Positions 21,580-32,920 of a DNA stretch of 64,000 bases are shown one piece after another; position 1 is the stretch's first letter; each line of letters starts with the position of its first letter. The translations under genes were made by a program, and so were the position numbers. The notes under the pieces are model-generated. The model saw only the letters and a list, made by a program, of their open reading frames with translations. It ran no database searches and was not told where the DNA came from. The DNA comes from Bretschneidera sinensis (Eukaryota; Streptophyta; Magnoliopsida; Brassicales; Akaniaceae), in contig CM043697.1 of the NCBI GenBank assembly GCA_023935145.1, positions 52,487,501 to 52,551,500 of the forward strand, read 5' to 3'.

Positions 21580-24277
21580 ATGGCTGGTCGTGGTCGTCGT
21601 GGTCAAGCTATTCCAATAGCAGCTCCAGCACCGCAAGGAGACCCGCAAGATATCGAACTGGAAGCCTTGAGGAGACAAGTGCAGCAACTCGAACAACGCC
21701 TAGAGCGTTATGAAACTTCTGAACATGGTGCTCCTCATCATGGCTCAGATGTTGAAGTTTCCAACAATGATGGAGACGAAGTTAATCCTTTTCACCAAGC
21801 TCGTAGCCATGCCTCAAATGACAGCACGCCACCTCACCCCCGTGAGCTAAGAAATCATGTTTTCCAACGTGATTATGACGTCAAGGTGGACATTCCAGAA
21901 TTTGAAGGAAGAATGCAACCCGATGAATTCATTGATTGGCTTAACACCATTGAGCGGATCTTTGATTACAAAGATGTTGCAGATCACAAGAAGGTGAAGC
22001 TTGTTGCCATCAAGCTACGAAAACATGCTTCTATTTGGTGGGAACACCTTAAGAGGCAGCGAGAACATGAAAGGAAGAGTCGCATTGTGACATGGGCAAA
22101 GATGAAGAAGGCTCTTAAGAAGAAGTATTTGCCAGATCATTATAGGCAAGACGCTTTTCTTAAGTTCCACAACTTTCGACAAAACGATCTCTCCGTGGAA
22201 GAATATACAGCAGAGTTTGATTATTCTATGATGCGTTGTGACATCGTAGAGCCCGAAGAACAAATGGTAGCCCGCTACCTTGGAGGGTTACGTCGTGAAA
22301 TCAGTAATGTTGTACAATTACAACCTTACTGGACCTATAATGATGTTTGCAAGCTAGCACTAAAGGTGGAGAAACAATTAATGGAAGAGCGTATGAATAC
22401 TTATCGAGCATTCAATCGCGATGGAATCACAAACCAGGGGAGTAGTTCTACTTCCAAGGCCACTCCATCAACCAAAACTGCAGCTGTCAAACCACCTGCA
22501 AGGAATGAAGCTCCATCAGGTTCTAATCGCTTCAATAATTCTAATTCAAGTAGAAAATGCTTTAAATGTCATGGTTTTGGACATATTGCTTCCGATTGTC
22601 CAAATCGCAAGATAATCTCCCTTGTTGAAGAAGAATTGGAAGATAATGCTGAGGAGGAGCAAGTTGAGGACGAATCCGAGGAGGAGTTCACGTATGCGAA
22701 TCAGGAAGAGTCTCTTGTTATTCGTAGACTCTTGAAGTCAACTTATGCAGAAGATGATTGGCTTCGAAACAACATTTTCCACACCAAATGCACTTCCAAT
22801 GGCAAGGTGTGTAATGTCATCATTGATGGGGGAAGTTGTGAGAATGTGGTGTCTACAACCATGGTGGAGAAGCTGAATCTAAAAACAGAAGCTCATTCCC
22901 ATCCCTACAAACTTCAATGGCTTCGAAAAGGCAACGATATTCAGGTAACTAAGAAATGCTTAGTTTAATTCTCCATTGGGAAAAATTATGAGGATGAAGT
23001 TATGTGTGATGTTGTCCCTATGGATGCATGTCATATACTACTTGGTAGGCCATGGTAGTATGATAGGAAAGTTATCCATGATGGTCTCAAAAACACCTAT
23101 TCTTTTGTAAAGAATGGAATTAAAGTGACTTTAGCCCCACTGAAAATGATATTCACTCCTAAACCTTCTAAAGGGGAGGGTTGTAGTTTACTTTCTGTAG
23201 GTGAAGTTGAGAAAACTTTAACAGAATGTGGAGAGGGGTACGCTCTTATGGTTGTTGAAAAGAAAGACCCCATTGAGATTCCACTTATAATACAACCACT
23301 TCTTAAGGAATTCCCTGATATTATTCCTGAAGAACTTCCACCGGGCCTTCCACCTATGAGGGGTATACAGCACCATATTGATCTTATTCCAGGTTCTGTT
23401 TTACCTAACAAAGCAGCTTATCGGATGAATCCAAGGGAGCATGAAGAGTTACAAAGTCAAGTTGATGAGCTGATCTCCAAAGGCCTTGTACGAGAAAGCA
23501 TGAGTCATTGCGCTGTTCCAACACTTCTAGTACCAAAGAAGGACGGTTCATGGCGAATGTGCATTGACAGCAGGGCTGTCAACAAAATCACCATCCGATA
23601 TCGCTTTCCCATCCCACAGTTGGATGATCTCTTGGATCAACTTCATGGAGCCACAATCTTCTCAAACATCGATCTTCGCAACGGATATCATCAAATTCGC
23701 ATGAGAGATGGCGATGAATGGAAGACAGCGTTCAAAACGAGAGATGGTCTTTATGAATGGATGGTCATGCCATTCGGACTATCTAATGCTCCGAGTACTT
23801 TTATGCGCCTTATGAATCATATTTTCAAACCATTTATAGGTCAATTTGTTGTTGTTTACTTTGATGATATCTTAGTTTACAGCAAGTCTCAAGAGCAACA
23901 TATGGAGCATCTTCATCAAGTTTTCCAAACCTTACGGGAACAAAAGCTATATGTCAACTTGAAGAAGTGTCATTTCTTCACTAATAGCCTTGTGTTCTTA
24001 GGCTATGTTGTTTGCAAAGAAGGAATCATGATGGATCCGGGCATGATAGAGGCAATCACCAGCTGGCCTGTTCCCAAGTCCCTTCACGACATAAGAAGCT
24101 TTCATGGACTTGCATCATTCTATCGACGGTTCATCAAAAGCTTCAGCACCATTATTGCTCCTATTACAGAATGCCTTAAAGGAGGAACATTCAAGTGGAC
24201 GGAGGAAGCCCAAAACAGCTTTGAACTTCTCAAACTGAAGGTAACGGAGGCCCCAGTCCTTACACTTCCAGATTTCT
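21580..24277 (+). pseudogene. A1 gag-protease-RT part
   Basis: The start MAGRGRRGQ at 21580 follows a ubiquitous LTR-element leader. The Gag coiled coil (LEALRRQVQQLEQRLE, residues about 27-42) precedes the Gag core (VDIPEFEGRM..., about 103) and a C-x2-C-x4-H-x4-C knuckle (about 327). The protease DGGS follows (about 415), then RT with [20 protein letters not shown] (about 650) and YFDDILVY (about 760). Stops at 22966-22968 (CAA to TAA) and 23056-23058 (CAG to TAG) inactivate it. The frame ends at the A2 insertion, in the RNase H region. Confidence 0.95.
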
Positions 24278-25006
24278 TGATACCGGATTTAAATAGAATT
24301 GAAGGAAACTAAACAAACAAACAACAAAATGAAAGATAAGAGTTCACCACCCAAGAGATAACACCAAAGGGATATAGAATATCACCACCCAAAGGATTAA
24401 CACAAGGGATACAGAACTATAGGAATTCACCACTCTAAGGATTATACCAAAGAGATACAGAATTACAAGAAGGAGAAAACTCTCTTCTAAAAGCCAAAGG
24501 CTGATTTCAATTTATAAACTCAAGTCTGATTTTTAGCTTACAAACACAAGTACTTATAGAGCTTAGAACAACCCTCTAAGCTTAGGAAAAGTAAGAAAAC
24601 AATCCATAAAACATGCAAGGAAACAATCCCTAAAACAAGGAAGGAGACAATCCCTAAAACATGCAAGGAATCAAGGAATTGGTCAAAAGTAAAAAGAGGA
24701 ACACAATTTCGGATTTTCAGGAGCACCCAATGACCAGAATTCAAATGGTCATATCTTCTTGTAGACATCTCCAAATGGGCTGAAACTTGTTTGGTTGGAA
24801 AGATGACGTCTTGAACTTTAATTTGGACTTAAGAAAATCTCAAAAAGGAGATCGTTTGGGCCTGGTATGATCAGCCTAAATCCAGTAAGCTGTTGCATCC
24901 GAATCTTCTTCCACTTTGGGCTTGGACCTTGCACCTTGCTTAGTTGACAAGAGATTATTAGATTTTTGTTGGGCAGGCCCATGCTAGGTTGGACATACCC
25001 ATGTCA
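24278..25006 (-). repeat. A2 3' LTR
   Basis: 729 bp, reads TGACATGG...GGTATCA on the minus strand. The pol frame ends inside it. Confidence 0.95.
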
Positions 25007-28000
25007 GGCTCCCCCAGTTGATGGGGACTTGCCCTCAAGTCCAAGATTTCTTCATTTACTTCATAGGGAGATAAGTCACTCACATTGAAAGTTGCAGATA
25101 CTCCATAATCTCCTGGAAGTTCAATCTTGTAAGCATTTTCTCCAATGCGTTGAAGTACCTTAAATGGGCCATCAGCTCGTGGCAGAAGTTTAGACCGTCG
25201 TTTTGCGGGAAAACGTTCCTTTCGAAGATGAATCCATACTAGATCTCCTTCTTTGAAAGCTGCAGGCTTTCTATGTTTATTTGCTTGCTTGCGGTACTTC
25301 TCATTTTGCTTCTCAATATGAGCTCGAATCTGCTCATGTAATTTCTTGATCTCCTTCGTTCGTTCATTGGCATCTCCACTAAATTGGGTAGTAGTCGGAA
25401 GTGGAGCCAAATCAAGAGGGCTAATAGGTTTGAGACCATAGACAGCCTCAAAGGGGCTATAGCCAGTGGTTTGGCTAGTAGACCTATTATAGGCAAATTC
25501 AGCTTGAGCTAGGAGGAGATCCCATTGACGGATGTTCTTCCTCACAAAGCTTCTCAAAAGATTTCCCAAACTTCGATTAACAACTTCAGTTTGATCATCT
25601 GTTTGGGGATGATAAGCGGAGCTGAATTGAAGGATAGTGCCAAGCTTTCGCCAAAGAGTACGCCAAAAATGTCCGACGAACTTGGAATCACGATCAGAAG
25701 TAATCGTCTTAGGAATGCCATGAAGTTTGACAATTTCTCTGAAATATAGGTCAGCAACATGAGATGCATCAAGAGTTTTGTGGCAAGGAACAAAATGAGC
25801 CATCTTTGAGAATCGATCAACCACCACCATAATGGAGTCTTTATTTCGTTGAGTTCTTGGCAAACCTACAACAAAATCCATACTAACGTCCTCCCATGGG
25901 GCATTAGGAATAGGTAATGGGATGTATAGCCCGGTGTTTTGCTTGCGGCTCTTTGCGAGGTGGCAAATTTGACATTGCTTCACATGTCGCTCAACATCTC
26001 TCACCATTTTGGGCCAAAAAAAATGTTCCTGCACAAGAGTTAAAGTTTTATCTCTACCAAAATGACCAGCAAGGCCTCCTCCATGGGCTTCTTTGATAAT
26101 GGCTTCTCTCAACGAACATCGAGGAATGCACAAAAGATTGCCCTTGAAGAGAAAACCATCTTGTAACAAGAAATGGTTGTTAGGACCATTAGAAGATTCC
26201 TTCCATGCATTGCCAAAATCAAGATCATCTTTATAAAGTTCTTTGACAACTTCAAAACCCAAAACCTGCACTTGCATAGTGTTAAGTAAAGAGTGTCTTC
26301 GACTTAGGGCGTCAGCAACTTGATTAAGTTTACCTGACTTGTGCTTGATGGAGAATGAATAGGCTTGCAAGAATTCACTCCACTTTGCATGTCGCTTGTT
26401 GAGTTTTTGTTGGCTGCTCAAATACTTTAGAGCTTCATGATCAGAATGAAGTATAAACTCTTTATGGAGTAGATAATGACTCCAATGCCCCAAGGCACGA
26501 ACAAGAGCATAGAATTCTTTGTCATATGTTGAATACTTCTTTCGAGATTCATTGAGCTTTTCACTAAAAAAGGCAATGGGTTTACCTTCTTGGCTGAGAA
26601 CACCACCAACCCCTAAATTAGAGGCATCGCAATCAACTTCGAACACTTTGGAGAAATCTGGAAGTGTAAGGACTGGGGCCTCCGTTACCTTCTGTTTGAG
26701 AAGTTCAAAGCTCTTTTGGGCTTCGTTCGTCCACTTGAATGTTCCCCCTTTAAGGCATTCCGTGATAGGAGCAATAATGGTGCTGAAGCCTTTGATGAAC
26801 CGTCGATAGAATGATGCAAGTCCATGAAAGCTTCTTATGTCGTGAAGGGACTTGGGAATAGGCCAGCTGGTGATTGCCTCTATCTTGCCCGGATCCATCA
26901 TGATTCCTTCTTTGCAAACAACATAGCCTAAGAACACAAGGCTATTAGTGAAGAAATGACACTTCTTCAAGTTGACATACAACTTTTGTTCCCGTAAGGT
27001 TTGGAAAACTTGATGAAGATGCTCCATATGTTGCTCTTGAGACTTGCTGTAAACTAAGATATCATCAAAGTAAACAACAACAAATTGACCCATAAATGGT
27101 TTGAAAATATGATTCATAAGGCGCATAAAAGTACTCGGAGCATTAGATAGTCCGAATGGCATGACCATCCATTCATAAAGACCATCTCTCGTTTTGAACG
27201 CTGTCTTCCATTCATCGCCATCTCTCATGCGAATTTGATGATATCCGCTGCGAAGATCGATGTTTGAGAAGATTATGGCTCCATGAAGTTGATCCAAGAG
27301 ATCATCCAACCGTGGGATGGGAAAGCGGTACCGGATGGTGATTTTGTTGACAGCCCTGCTGTCAATGCACATTCGCCATGAACCGTCCTTCTTTGGTACT
27401 AGAAGTGCTGGAACAGCGCAAGGACTCATGCTTTCTCGTACAAGGCCTTTGGAGATCAGCTCATCAACTTGACTTTGTAACTCTTCATGCTCCCTTGGAT
27501 TCATCCGATAAGCTGCTTTGTTAGGTAAAACAGAACCTGGAATAAGATCAATATGGTGCTGTATACCCCTCATAGGTGGAAGGCCCGGTGGAAGTTCTTC
27601 AGGAATAATATCAGGGAATTCCTTAAGAAGTGGTTGTATTATAAGTGGAATCTCAATGGGATCTTTCTTTTCAACAACCATAAGAGCGTACCCCTCTCCA
27701 CATTCTGTTAAAGTTTTCTCAACTTCACCTACAGAAAGTAAACTACAACCCTCCCTTTTAGAAGGTTTAGGAGTGAATATCATTTTCAGTGGGGCTAAAG
27801 TCACTTTAATTCCATTCTTTACAAAAGAATAGGTGTTTTTGAGACCATCATGGATAACTTTCCTATCATACTGCCATGGCCTACCAAGTAGTATATGACA
27901 TGCATCCATAGGGACAACATCACACATAACTTCATCCTCATAATTTTTCCCAATGGAGAATTGAACTAAGCATTTCTTAGTTACCTGAATATCGTTGCCT

Positions 28001-29349
28001 TTTCGAAGCCATTGAAGTTTGTAGGGATGGGAATGAGCTTCTGTTTTTAGATTCAGCTTCTCCACCATGGTTGTAGACACCACATTCTCACAACTTCCCC
28101 CATCAATGATGACATTACACACCTTGCCATTGGAAGTGCATTTGGTGTGGAAAATGTTGTTTCGAAGCCAATCATCTTCTGCATAAGTTGACTTCAAGAG
28201 TCTACGAATAACAAGAGACTCTCCCTGATCCGCATACGTGAACTCCTCCTCGGATTCGTCCTCAACTTGCTCCTCCTCAGCATTATCTTCCAATTCTTCT
28301 TCAACAAGGGAGATTATCTTGCGATTTGGACAATCGGAAGCAATATGTCCAAAACCATGACATTTAAAGCATTTTCTACTTGAATTAGAATTATTGAAGC
28401 GATTAGAACCTGATGGAGCTTCATTCCTTGCAGGTGGTTTGACAGCTGCAGTTTTGGTTGATGGAGTGGCCTTGGAAGTAGAACTACTCCACTGGTTTGT
28501 GATTCCATCGCGATTGAAAGGTCGATAAGTATTCTTACGCCCTTCCATTAATTGTTTCTCCACCTTTAGTGCTAGCTTGCAAACATCATTGTAGGTCCAG
28601 TAAGGTTGTAATTGTACAACATTACTGATTTCACGACGTAACCCTCCAAGGTAGCGGGCTACTATTTGTTCTTTGGGCTCTACGATGTCACAACGCATCA
28701 TAGAATAATCAAACTCTGCTGTATATTCTTCCACGGAGAGATCGTTTTGTCGAAAGTTGTGGAACTTAAGAAAAGCGTCTTGCCTATAATGATCTGGCAA
28801 ATACTTCTTCTTAAGAGCCTTCTTCATCTTTGCCCATGTCACAATGCGACTCGTCCTTTCACGTTCTCGCTGCCTCTTAAGGTGTTCCCACCAAATAGAA
28901 GCATGTTTTCGTAGCTTGATGGCAACAAGCTTCACCTTCTTGTGATCTGCAACATCTTTGTAATCAAAGATCCGCTCAATAGTGTTAAGCCAATCAATGA
29001 ATTCATCGGGTTGCATTCTTCCTTCAAATTCTGGAATGTCCACCTTGACATCATAATCACGTTGGAAAACATGATTTCTTAGCTCACGGGGGTGAGGTGG
29101 CGTGCTGTCATTTGAGGCATGGCTACGAGCTTGGTGAAAAGGATTAACTTCATCTCCATCATTGCTGGAAACTTCAACATCTGAGCCATGATGAGGAGCA
29201 CCATGTTCAAAAGTTTCATAACGCTCTAGGCGTTGTTCGAGTTGCTGCACTTGTCTCCTCAAGGCTTCCAGTTCGATATCTCGCGGGTCTCCTTGCGGAG
29301 CTGGAGCTGCTATTGGAATAGCTTGACCACGACGACCACGACCAGCCAT
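24958..29349 (-). CDS. A2 gag-pol polyprotein, uninterrupted (about 1463 residues)
   Basis: The start MAGRGRRGQ at 29349 is chosen because it matches A1 and begins the conserved protein; an in-frame ATG 36 codons earlier lies in the LTR end and leader. Domains: coiled coil about 27-42, Gag core 103-310, CCHC knuckle about 327, aspartic protease DGGS about 415, RT 640-830 with YFDDIL about 760, RNase H from [11 protein letters not shown] about 905, integrase H-H-C-C finger about 1086-1125, and catalytic region with MDFVVGLP (about 1157) and SDRDSKF (about 1218). A GPF-like segment (LPRADGPFKVL) is about 1388. No chromodomain is evident. The last 16 residues or so are LTR-encoded. The near-invariant TDGQTE reads TDDQTE here, which may weaken integrase. 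Lineage: possibly a CRM-type chromovirus (inference). Confidence 0.9.
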   Translation of the reverse strand: MAGRGRRGQAIPIAAPAPQGDPRDIELEALRRQVQQLEQRLERYETFEHGAPHHGSDVEVSSNDGDEVNPFHQARSHASNDSTPPHPRELRNHVFQRDYDVKVDIPEFEGRMQPDEFIDWLNTIERIFDYKDVADHKKVKLVAIKLRKHASIWWEHLKRQRERERTSRIVTWAKMKKALKKKYLPDHYRQDAFLKFHNFRQNDLSVEEYTAEFDYSMMRCDIVEPKEQIVARYLGGLRREISNVVQLQPYWTYNDVCKLALKVEKQLMEGRKNTYRPFNRDGITNQWSSSTSKATPSTKTAAVKPPARNEAPSGSNRFNNSNSSRKCFKCHGFGHIASDCPNRKIISLVEEELEDNAEEEQVEDESEEEFTYADQGESLVIRRLLKSTYAEDDWLRNNIFHTKCTSNGKVCNVIIDGGSCENVVSTTMVEKLNLKTEAHSHPYKLQWLRKGNDIQVTKKCLVQFSIGKNYEDEVMCDVVPMDACHILLGRPWQYDRKVIHDGLKNTYSFVKNGIKVTLAPLKMIFTPKPSKREGCSLLSVGEVEKTLTECGEGYALMVVEKKDPIEIPLIIQPLLKEFPDIIPEELPPGLPPMRGIQHHIDLIPGSVLPNKAAYRMNPREHEELQSQVDELISKGLVRESMSPCAVPALLVPKKDGSWRMCIDSRAVNKITIRYRFPIPRLDDLLDQLHGAIIFSNIDLRSGYHQIRMRDGDEWKTAFKTRDGLYEWMVMPFGLSNAPSTFMRLMNHIFKPFMGQFVVVYFDDILVYSKSQEQHMEHLHQVFQTLREQKLYVNLKKCHFFTNSLVFLGYVVCKEGIMMDPGKIEAITSWPIPKSLHDIRSFHGLASFYRRFIKGFSTIIAPITECLKGGTFKWTNEAQKSFELLKQKVTEAPVLTLPDFSKVFEVDCDASNLGVGGVLSQEGKPIAFFSEKLNESRKKYSTYDKEFYALVRALGHWSHYLLHKEFILHSDHEALKYLSSQQKLNKRHAKWSEFLQAYSFSIKHKSGKLNQVADALSRRHSLLNTMQVQVLGFEVVKELYKDDLDFGNAWKESSNGPNNHFLLQDGFLFKGNLLCIPRCSLREAIIKEAHGGGLAGHFGRDKTLTLVQEHFFWPKMVRDVERHVKQCQICHLAKSRKQNTGLYIPLPIPNAPWEDVSMDFVVGLPRTQRNKDSIMVVVDRFSKMAHFVPCHKTLDASHVADLYFREIVKLHGIPKTITSDRDSKFVGHFWRTLWRKLGTILQFSSAYHPQTDDQTEVVNRSLGNLLRSFVRKNIRQWDLLLAQAEFAYNRSTSQTTGYSPFEAVYGLKPISPLDLAPLPTTTQFSGDANERTKEIKKLHEQIRAHIEKQNEKYRKQANKHRKPAAFKEGDLVWIHLRKERFPAKRRSKLLPRADGPFKVLQRIGENAYKIELPGDYGVSATFNVSDLSPYEVNEEILDLRASPHQLGEPDMGMSNLAWACPTKI
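25007..25016 (-). other. A2 polypurine tract
   Basis: On the minus strand CTGGGGGAGCC abuts the 3' LTR, the expected plus-strand primer. Confidence 0.8.
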
Positions 29350-29403
29350 AATAACAAGAACTATGGAAATCAAGGTGTTAGATATCACACTTGAGAAACC
29401 AAA

Positions 29404-29415
29404 GCTCTGATACCA
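29404..29415 (-). other. A2 primer-binding site (tRNA-Met)
   Basis: The antisense of TGGTATCAGAGC lies three bases from the 5' LTR. Confidence 0.9.
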
Positions 29416-29418
29416 ATT

Positions 29419-30147
29419 TGATACCGGATTTAAATAGAATTGAAGGAAACTAAACAAACAAACAACAAAATGAAAGATAAGAGTTCACCACCCAAGAGAT
29501 AACACCAAAGGGATATAGAATATCACCACCCAAAGGATTAACACAAGGGATACAGAACTATAGGAATTCACCACTCTAAGGATTATACCAAAGAGATACA
29601 GAATTACAAGAAGGAGAAAACTCTCTTCTAAAAGCCAAAGGCTGATTTCAATTTATAAACTCAAGTCTGATTTTTAGCTTACAAACACAAGTACTTATAG
29701 AGCTTAGAACAACCCTCTAAGCTTAGGAAAAGTAAGAAAACAATCCATAAAACATGCAAGGAAACAATCCCTAAAACAAGGAATGAGACAATCCCTAAAA
29801 CATGCAAGGAATCAAGGAATTGGTCAAAAGTAAAAAGAGGAACACAATTTCGGATTTTCAGGAGCACCCAATGACCAGAATTCAAATGGTCATATCTTCT
29901 TGTAGACATCTCCAAATGGGCTGAAACTTGTTTGGTTGGAAAGATGACGTCTTGAACTTTAATTTGGACTTAAGAAAATCTCAAAAAGGAGATCGTTTGG
30001 GCCTGGTATGATCAGCCTAAATCCAGCAAGCTGTTGCATCCGAATCTTCTTCCACTTTGGGCTTGGACCTTGCACCTTGCTTAGTTGACAAGAGATTATT
30101 AGATTTTTGTTGGGCAGGCCCATGCTAGGTTGGACATACCCATGTCA
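29419..30147 (-). repeat. A2 5' LTR
   Basis: 729 bp. The differences from the 3' LTR that I saw lie in the U3 repeat (AAGGAATGAG versus AAGGAAGGAG) and in CCAGCAAG versus CCAGTAAG. Confidence 0.95.
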
Positions 30148-31813
30148 TTTCTCCAAAGTGTTCGAAGTTGATTGCGATGCCTCTAATTTAGGGGTTGGTG
30201 GTGTTCTCAGCCAAGAAGGTAAACCCATTGCCTTTTTTAGTGAAAAGCTCAATGAATCTCGAAAGAAGTATTCAACATATGACAAAGAATTCTATGCTCT
30301 TGTTCGTTCCTTGGGGCATTGGAGTCATTATCTACTCCATAAAGAGTTTATACTTCATTCTGATCATGAAGCTTTAAAGTACTTGAGCAGCCAACAAAAA
30401 CTCAACAAGCGACATGCAAAGTGGAGTGAATTCTTGCAAGCCTATTCATTCTCCATCAAGCACAAGTCAGGTAAACTTAATCAAGTTGCTGACGCGCTAA
30501 GTCGAAGACACTCTTTACTTAACACTATGCAAGTGCAGGTTTTGGGTTTTGAAGTTGTCAAAGAACTTTATAAAGATGATCTTGATTTTGGCAATGCATG
30601 GAAGGAATCTTCTAATGGTCCTAACAACCATTTCTTGTTACAAGATGGTTTTCTCTTCAAGGGCAATCTTTTGTGCATTCCTCGAAGTTCGTTGAGAGAA
30701 GCCATTATCAAAGAAGCCCATGGAGGAGGCCTTGCTGGTCATTTTGGTAGAGATAAAACTTTAACTCTTGTGCAGGAACATTTTTTTTTGCCCAAAATGG
30801 TGAGAGATGTTGTGCGACATGTGAAGCAATGTCAAATTTGCCACCTAGCAAAGAGCCGCAAGCAAAACACCGGGCTATACATCCCATTACCTGTTCCTAA
30901 TGCCCCATGGAAGGACGTTAGTATGGATTTTGTTGTAGGTTTGCCAAGAACTCAACGAAATAAGGACTCCATTATGGTGGTGGTTGATCGATTCTCAAAG
31001 ATGGCTCATTTTGTTCCTTGCAACAAAACTCTTGATGCATCTCATGCTGCTGACCTATATTTCAAAGAAATTGTCAAACTTCATGGCATTCCTAAGACGA
31101 TTACCTCTGATCATGATTCCAAGTTCGTCGGACATTTTTGACGTACTTTTTGGCGAAAGCTTGGCACTATCCTTCAATTCAGCTCCGCTTATCATCCCCA
31201 AACAGATGGTCAAACTGAAGTTGTTAATCGAAGTTTGGGAAATCTTTTGAGAAGCTTTGTGAGGAAGAACATCCGTCAATGGGATCTCCTCCTAGCTCAA
31301 GCTGAATTTGCCTATAATAGGTCTACTAGCCAAACCACTGGCTATAGCCCCTTTGAGGCTGTCTATGGTCTCAAACCTATTAGCCCTCTTGATTTGGCTC
31401 CACTTCCGACTACTACCCAATTTAGTGGAGATGCCGATGAAAGAACGAAGGAGATCAAGAAATTACATGAGCAGATTCGAGCTCATATTGAGAAGCAAAA
31501 TGAGAAGTACCGCAAGCAAGCAAATAAACATAGAAAGCCTGCAGATTTCAAAGAAGGAGATCTAGTATGGATTCATCTTCGAAAGGAACGTTTTCCTGCA
31601 AAACGACGGTCTAAACTTCTGCCACGAGCCGATGGCCCATTTAAGGTACTTCAATGCATTGGAGAAAATGCTTACAAGATTGAACTTCCAGGAGATTATG
31701 GAGTATCTGCAACTTTCAATGTGAGTGACTTATCTCCCTATGAAGTAAATGAAGAAATCTTGGACTTGAGGGCAAGTCCTCATCAACTAGGGGAGCCTGA
31801 CATGGGTATCTAA
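30148..31813 (+). pseudogene. A1 RNase H-integrase part
   Basis: Resumes A1 after A2: [18 protein letters not shown] (RNase H), [14 protein letters not shown] and CQICHLAK (integrase zinc finger), MDFVVGLP and SDHDSKF (catalytic core), a stop at 31139-31141 (TGG to TGA), then PQTDGQTE and the GPF-like tail. The frame ends GEPDMGI a few codons into the 3' LTR, shortened compared with A2 by an LTR deletion. The open frame that appears to start at 30107 begins in the A2 LTR and is a junction artefact. Confidence 0.9.
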
Positions 31814-32493
31814 TAATCTCTTGTCAACTAAGCAAGGTGCAAGGTCCAAGCCCAAAGAGAAAAAAGATTCGGATGCAACAGCCTACTGGATTTAAGCTGA
31901 TCATACCAGGCCCAAACGATCTCCTTTTTGAGATTTTCTTAAGTCCAAATTAAAGTTCAAGACGTCGTCTTTCCAACCAAACAAGTTTCAGCCCATTTGG
32001 AGATGTCTACAAGAAGATATGACCGTTTGAATTCTGGTCATTGGGTGCTCCTGAAAATCCGAAATTGTGTTCCTCTTTTTACTTTTGACCAATTCCTTGA
32101 GTCCTTGCATGTTTTAGGGATTGTCTCTTTCTTTATTTTAGAGATTGTTTCCTTGCATGTTTTATGGATTGTTTTCTTACTTTTCCTAAGCTTAGAGAGT
32201 TGTTCTAAGCTCTATAAATACTTGTGTTTGTAAGTTGAAAATCAGACTTGAGTTTATAAATTGAAATCAGCCTTTGGCTTTTAGAAGAGAGTTTTCTCCT
32301 TCTTGTAATTCTGTATCTCTTTGGTATAATCCTTAGAGTGGTGAATTCCTATAGTTCTGTATCCCTTGTGTTAATCCTTTGGGTGGTGATATTCTATATC
32401 CCTTTGGTGTTATCTCTTGGGTGGTGAACTCCTATCTTTCATTTTGTTGTTTGTTTGTTTAGTTTCCTTCAATTCTATTTAAATCCGGTATCA
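31798..32493 (+). repeat. A1 3' LTR (33-bp deletion)
   Basis: 696 bp. Compared with the 5' LTR it lacks about 33 bases after TGACATGGGTAT. It is preceded by the purine tract AGGGGAGCC (31789-31797) and followed by AGTAA. Confidence 0.95.
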
Positions 32494-32498
32494 AGTAA

Positions 32499-32920
32499 TG
32501 GGCCACCTTTTTTAGCCTAAAGTTGAGTTTTCATGCCTAATCATTTAGCAAAAGAGTTCAGGTTGAAATGACAGCAAACCATCCAGGCCCATATGCAACT
32601 CCGATAGGGATATAGAATTCATTACCCGTATAGACTGATGATGACAGCCCTCCCCTCACCCCCAGCCCCCCAAAAAAGATGAAAACCCTGCTCAACATTG
32701 CCGGCTCACCTTCTATTACACTAATTTGGTGGACCATGCAGGTTCTACAGATTGCATTTCACCATGATGGTCAAGAAAAATTTAGCGAAACCCATCCAGC
32801 TCCTTTAACTTGCCAAACTTAAAAAGGTTCAGATGGTGCAAGCTCCTCTGCAATCAGACCAACCCAAACAAACCAACCAAATTATGATTACTTGAAACTA
32901 ACCCAAATATCACACTTGAA
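32499..32920. other. Intergenic DNA right of A1
   Basis: Continuation of the host sequence interrupted at 20781. No coding signal. Confidence 0.4.

Larger units (their letters stand above)
24278..30147 (-). mobile_element. Family A Ty3/gypsy copy A2, structurally intact, nested in A1
   Basis: A 5870-bp element in minus orientation with TTTCT duplications (24273-24277 and 30148-30152). Both LTRs are 729 bp and differ by about two bases by eye. It has an intact primer site, purine tract and a single unbroken gag-pol frame. This is the only apparently complete and coding-competent element in the window, and a recent insertion. Confidence 0.95.
20782..32493 (+). mobile_element. Family A Ty3/gypsy copy A1 (decayed, carries nested A2)
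   Basis: A complete element in plus orientation with AGTAA target duplications at 20777-20781 and 32494-32498. Without the nested A2 and its duplicated TTTCT it is about 5.84 kb. It has Met-type primer site 21514-21525, gag-pol, purine tract before the 3' LTR, and LTRs of 729 and 696 bp. Its frame is broken by three stops, all of transition type, and by A2 in the RNase H region. Confidence 0.95.

Noticed and set aside
30107..31141. Apparent 344-codon gene with RNase H and integrase
   Set aside because: The start lies in the A2 LTR; the rest is the second half of A1.
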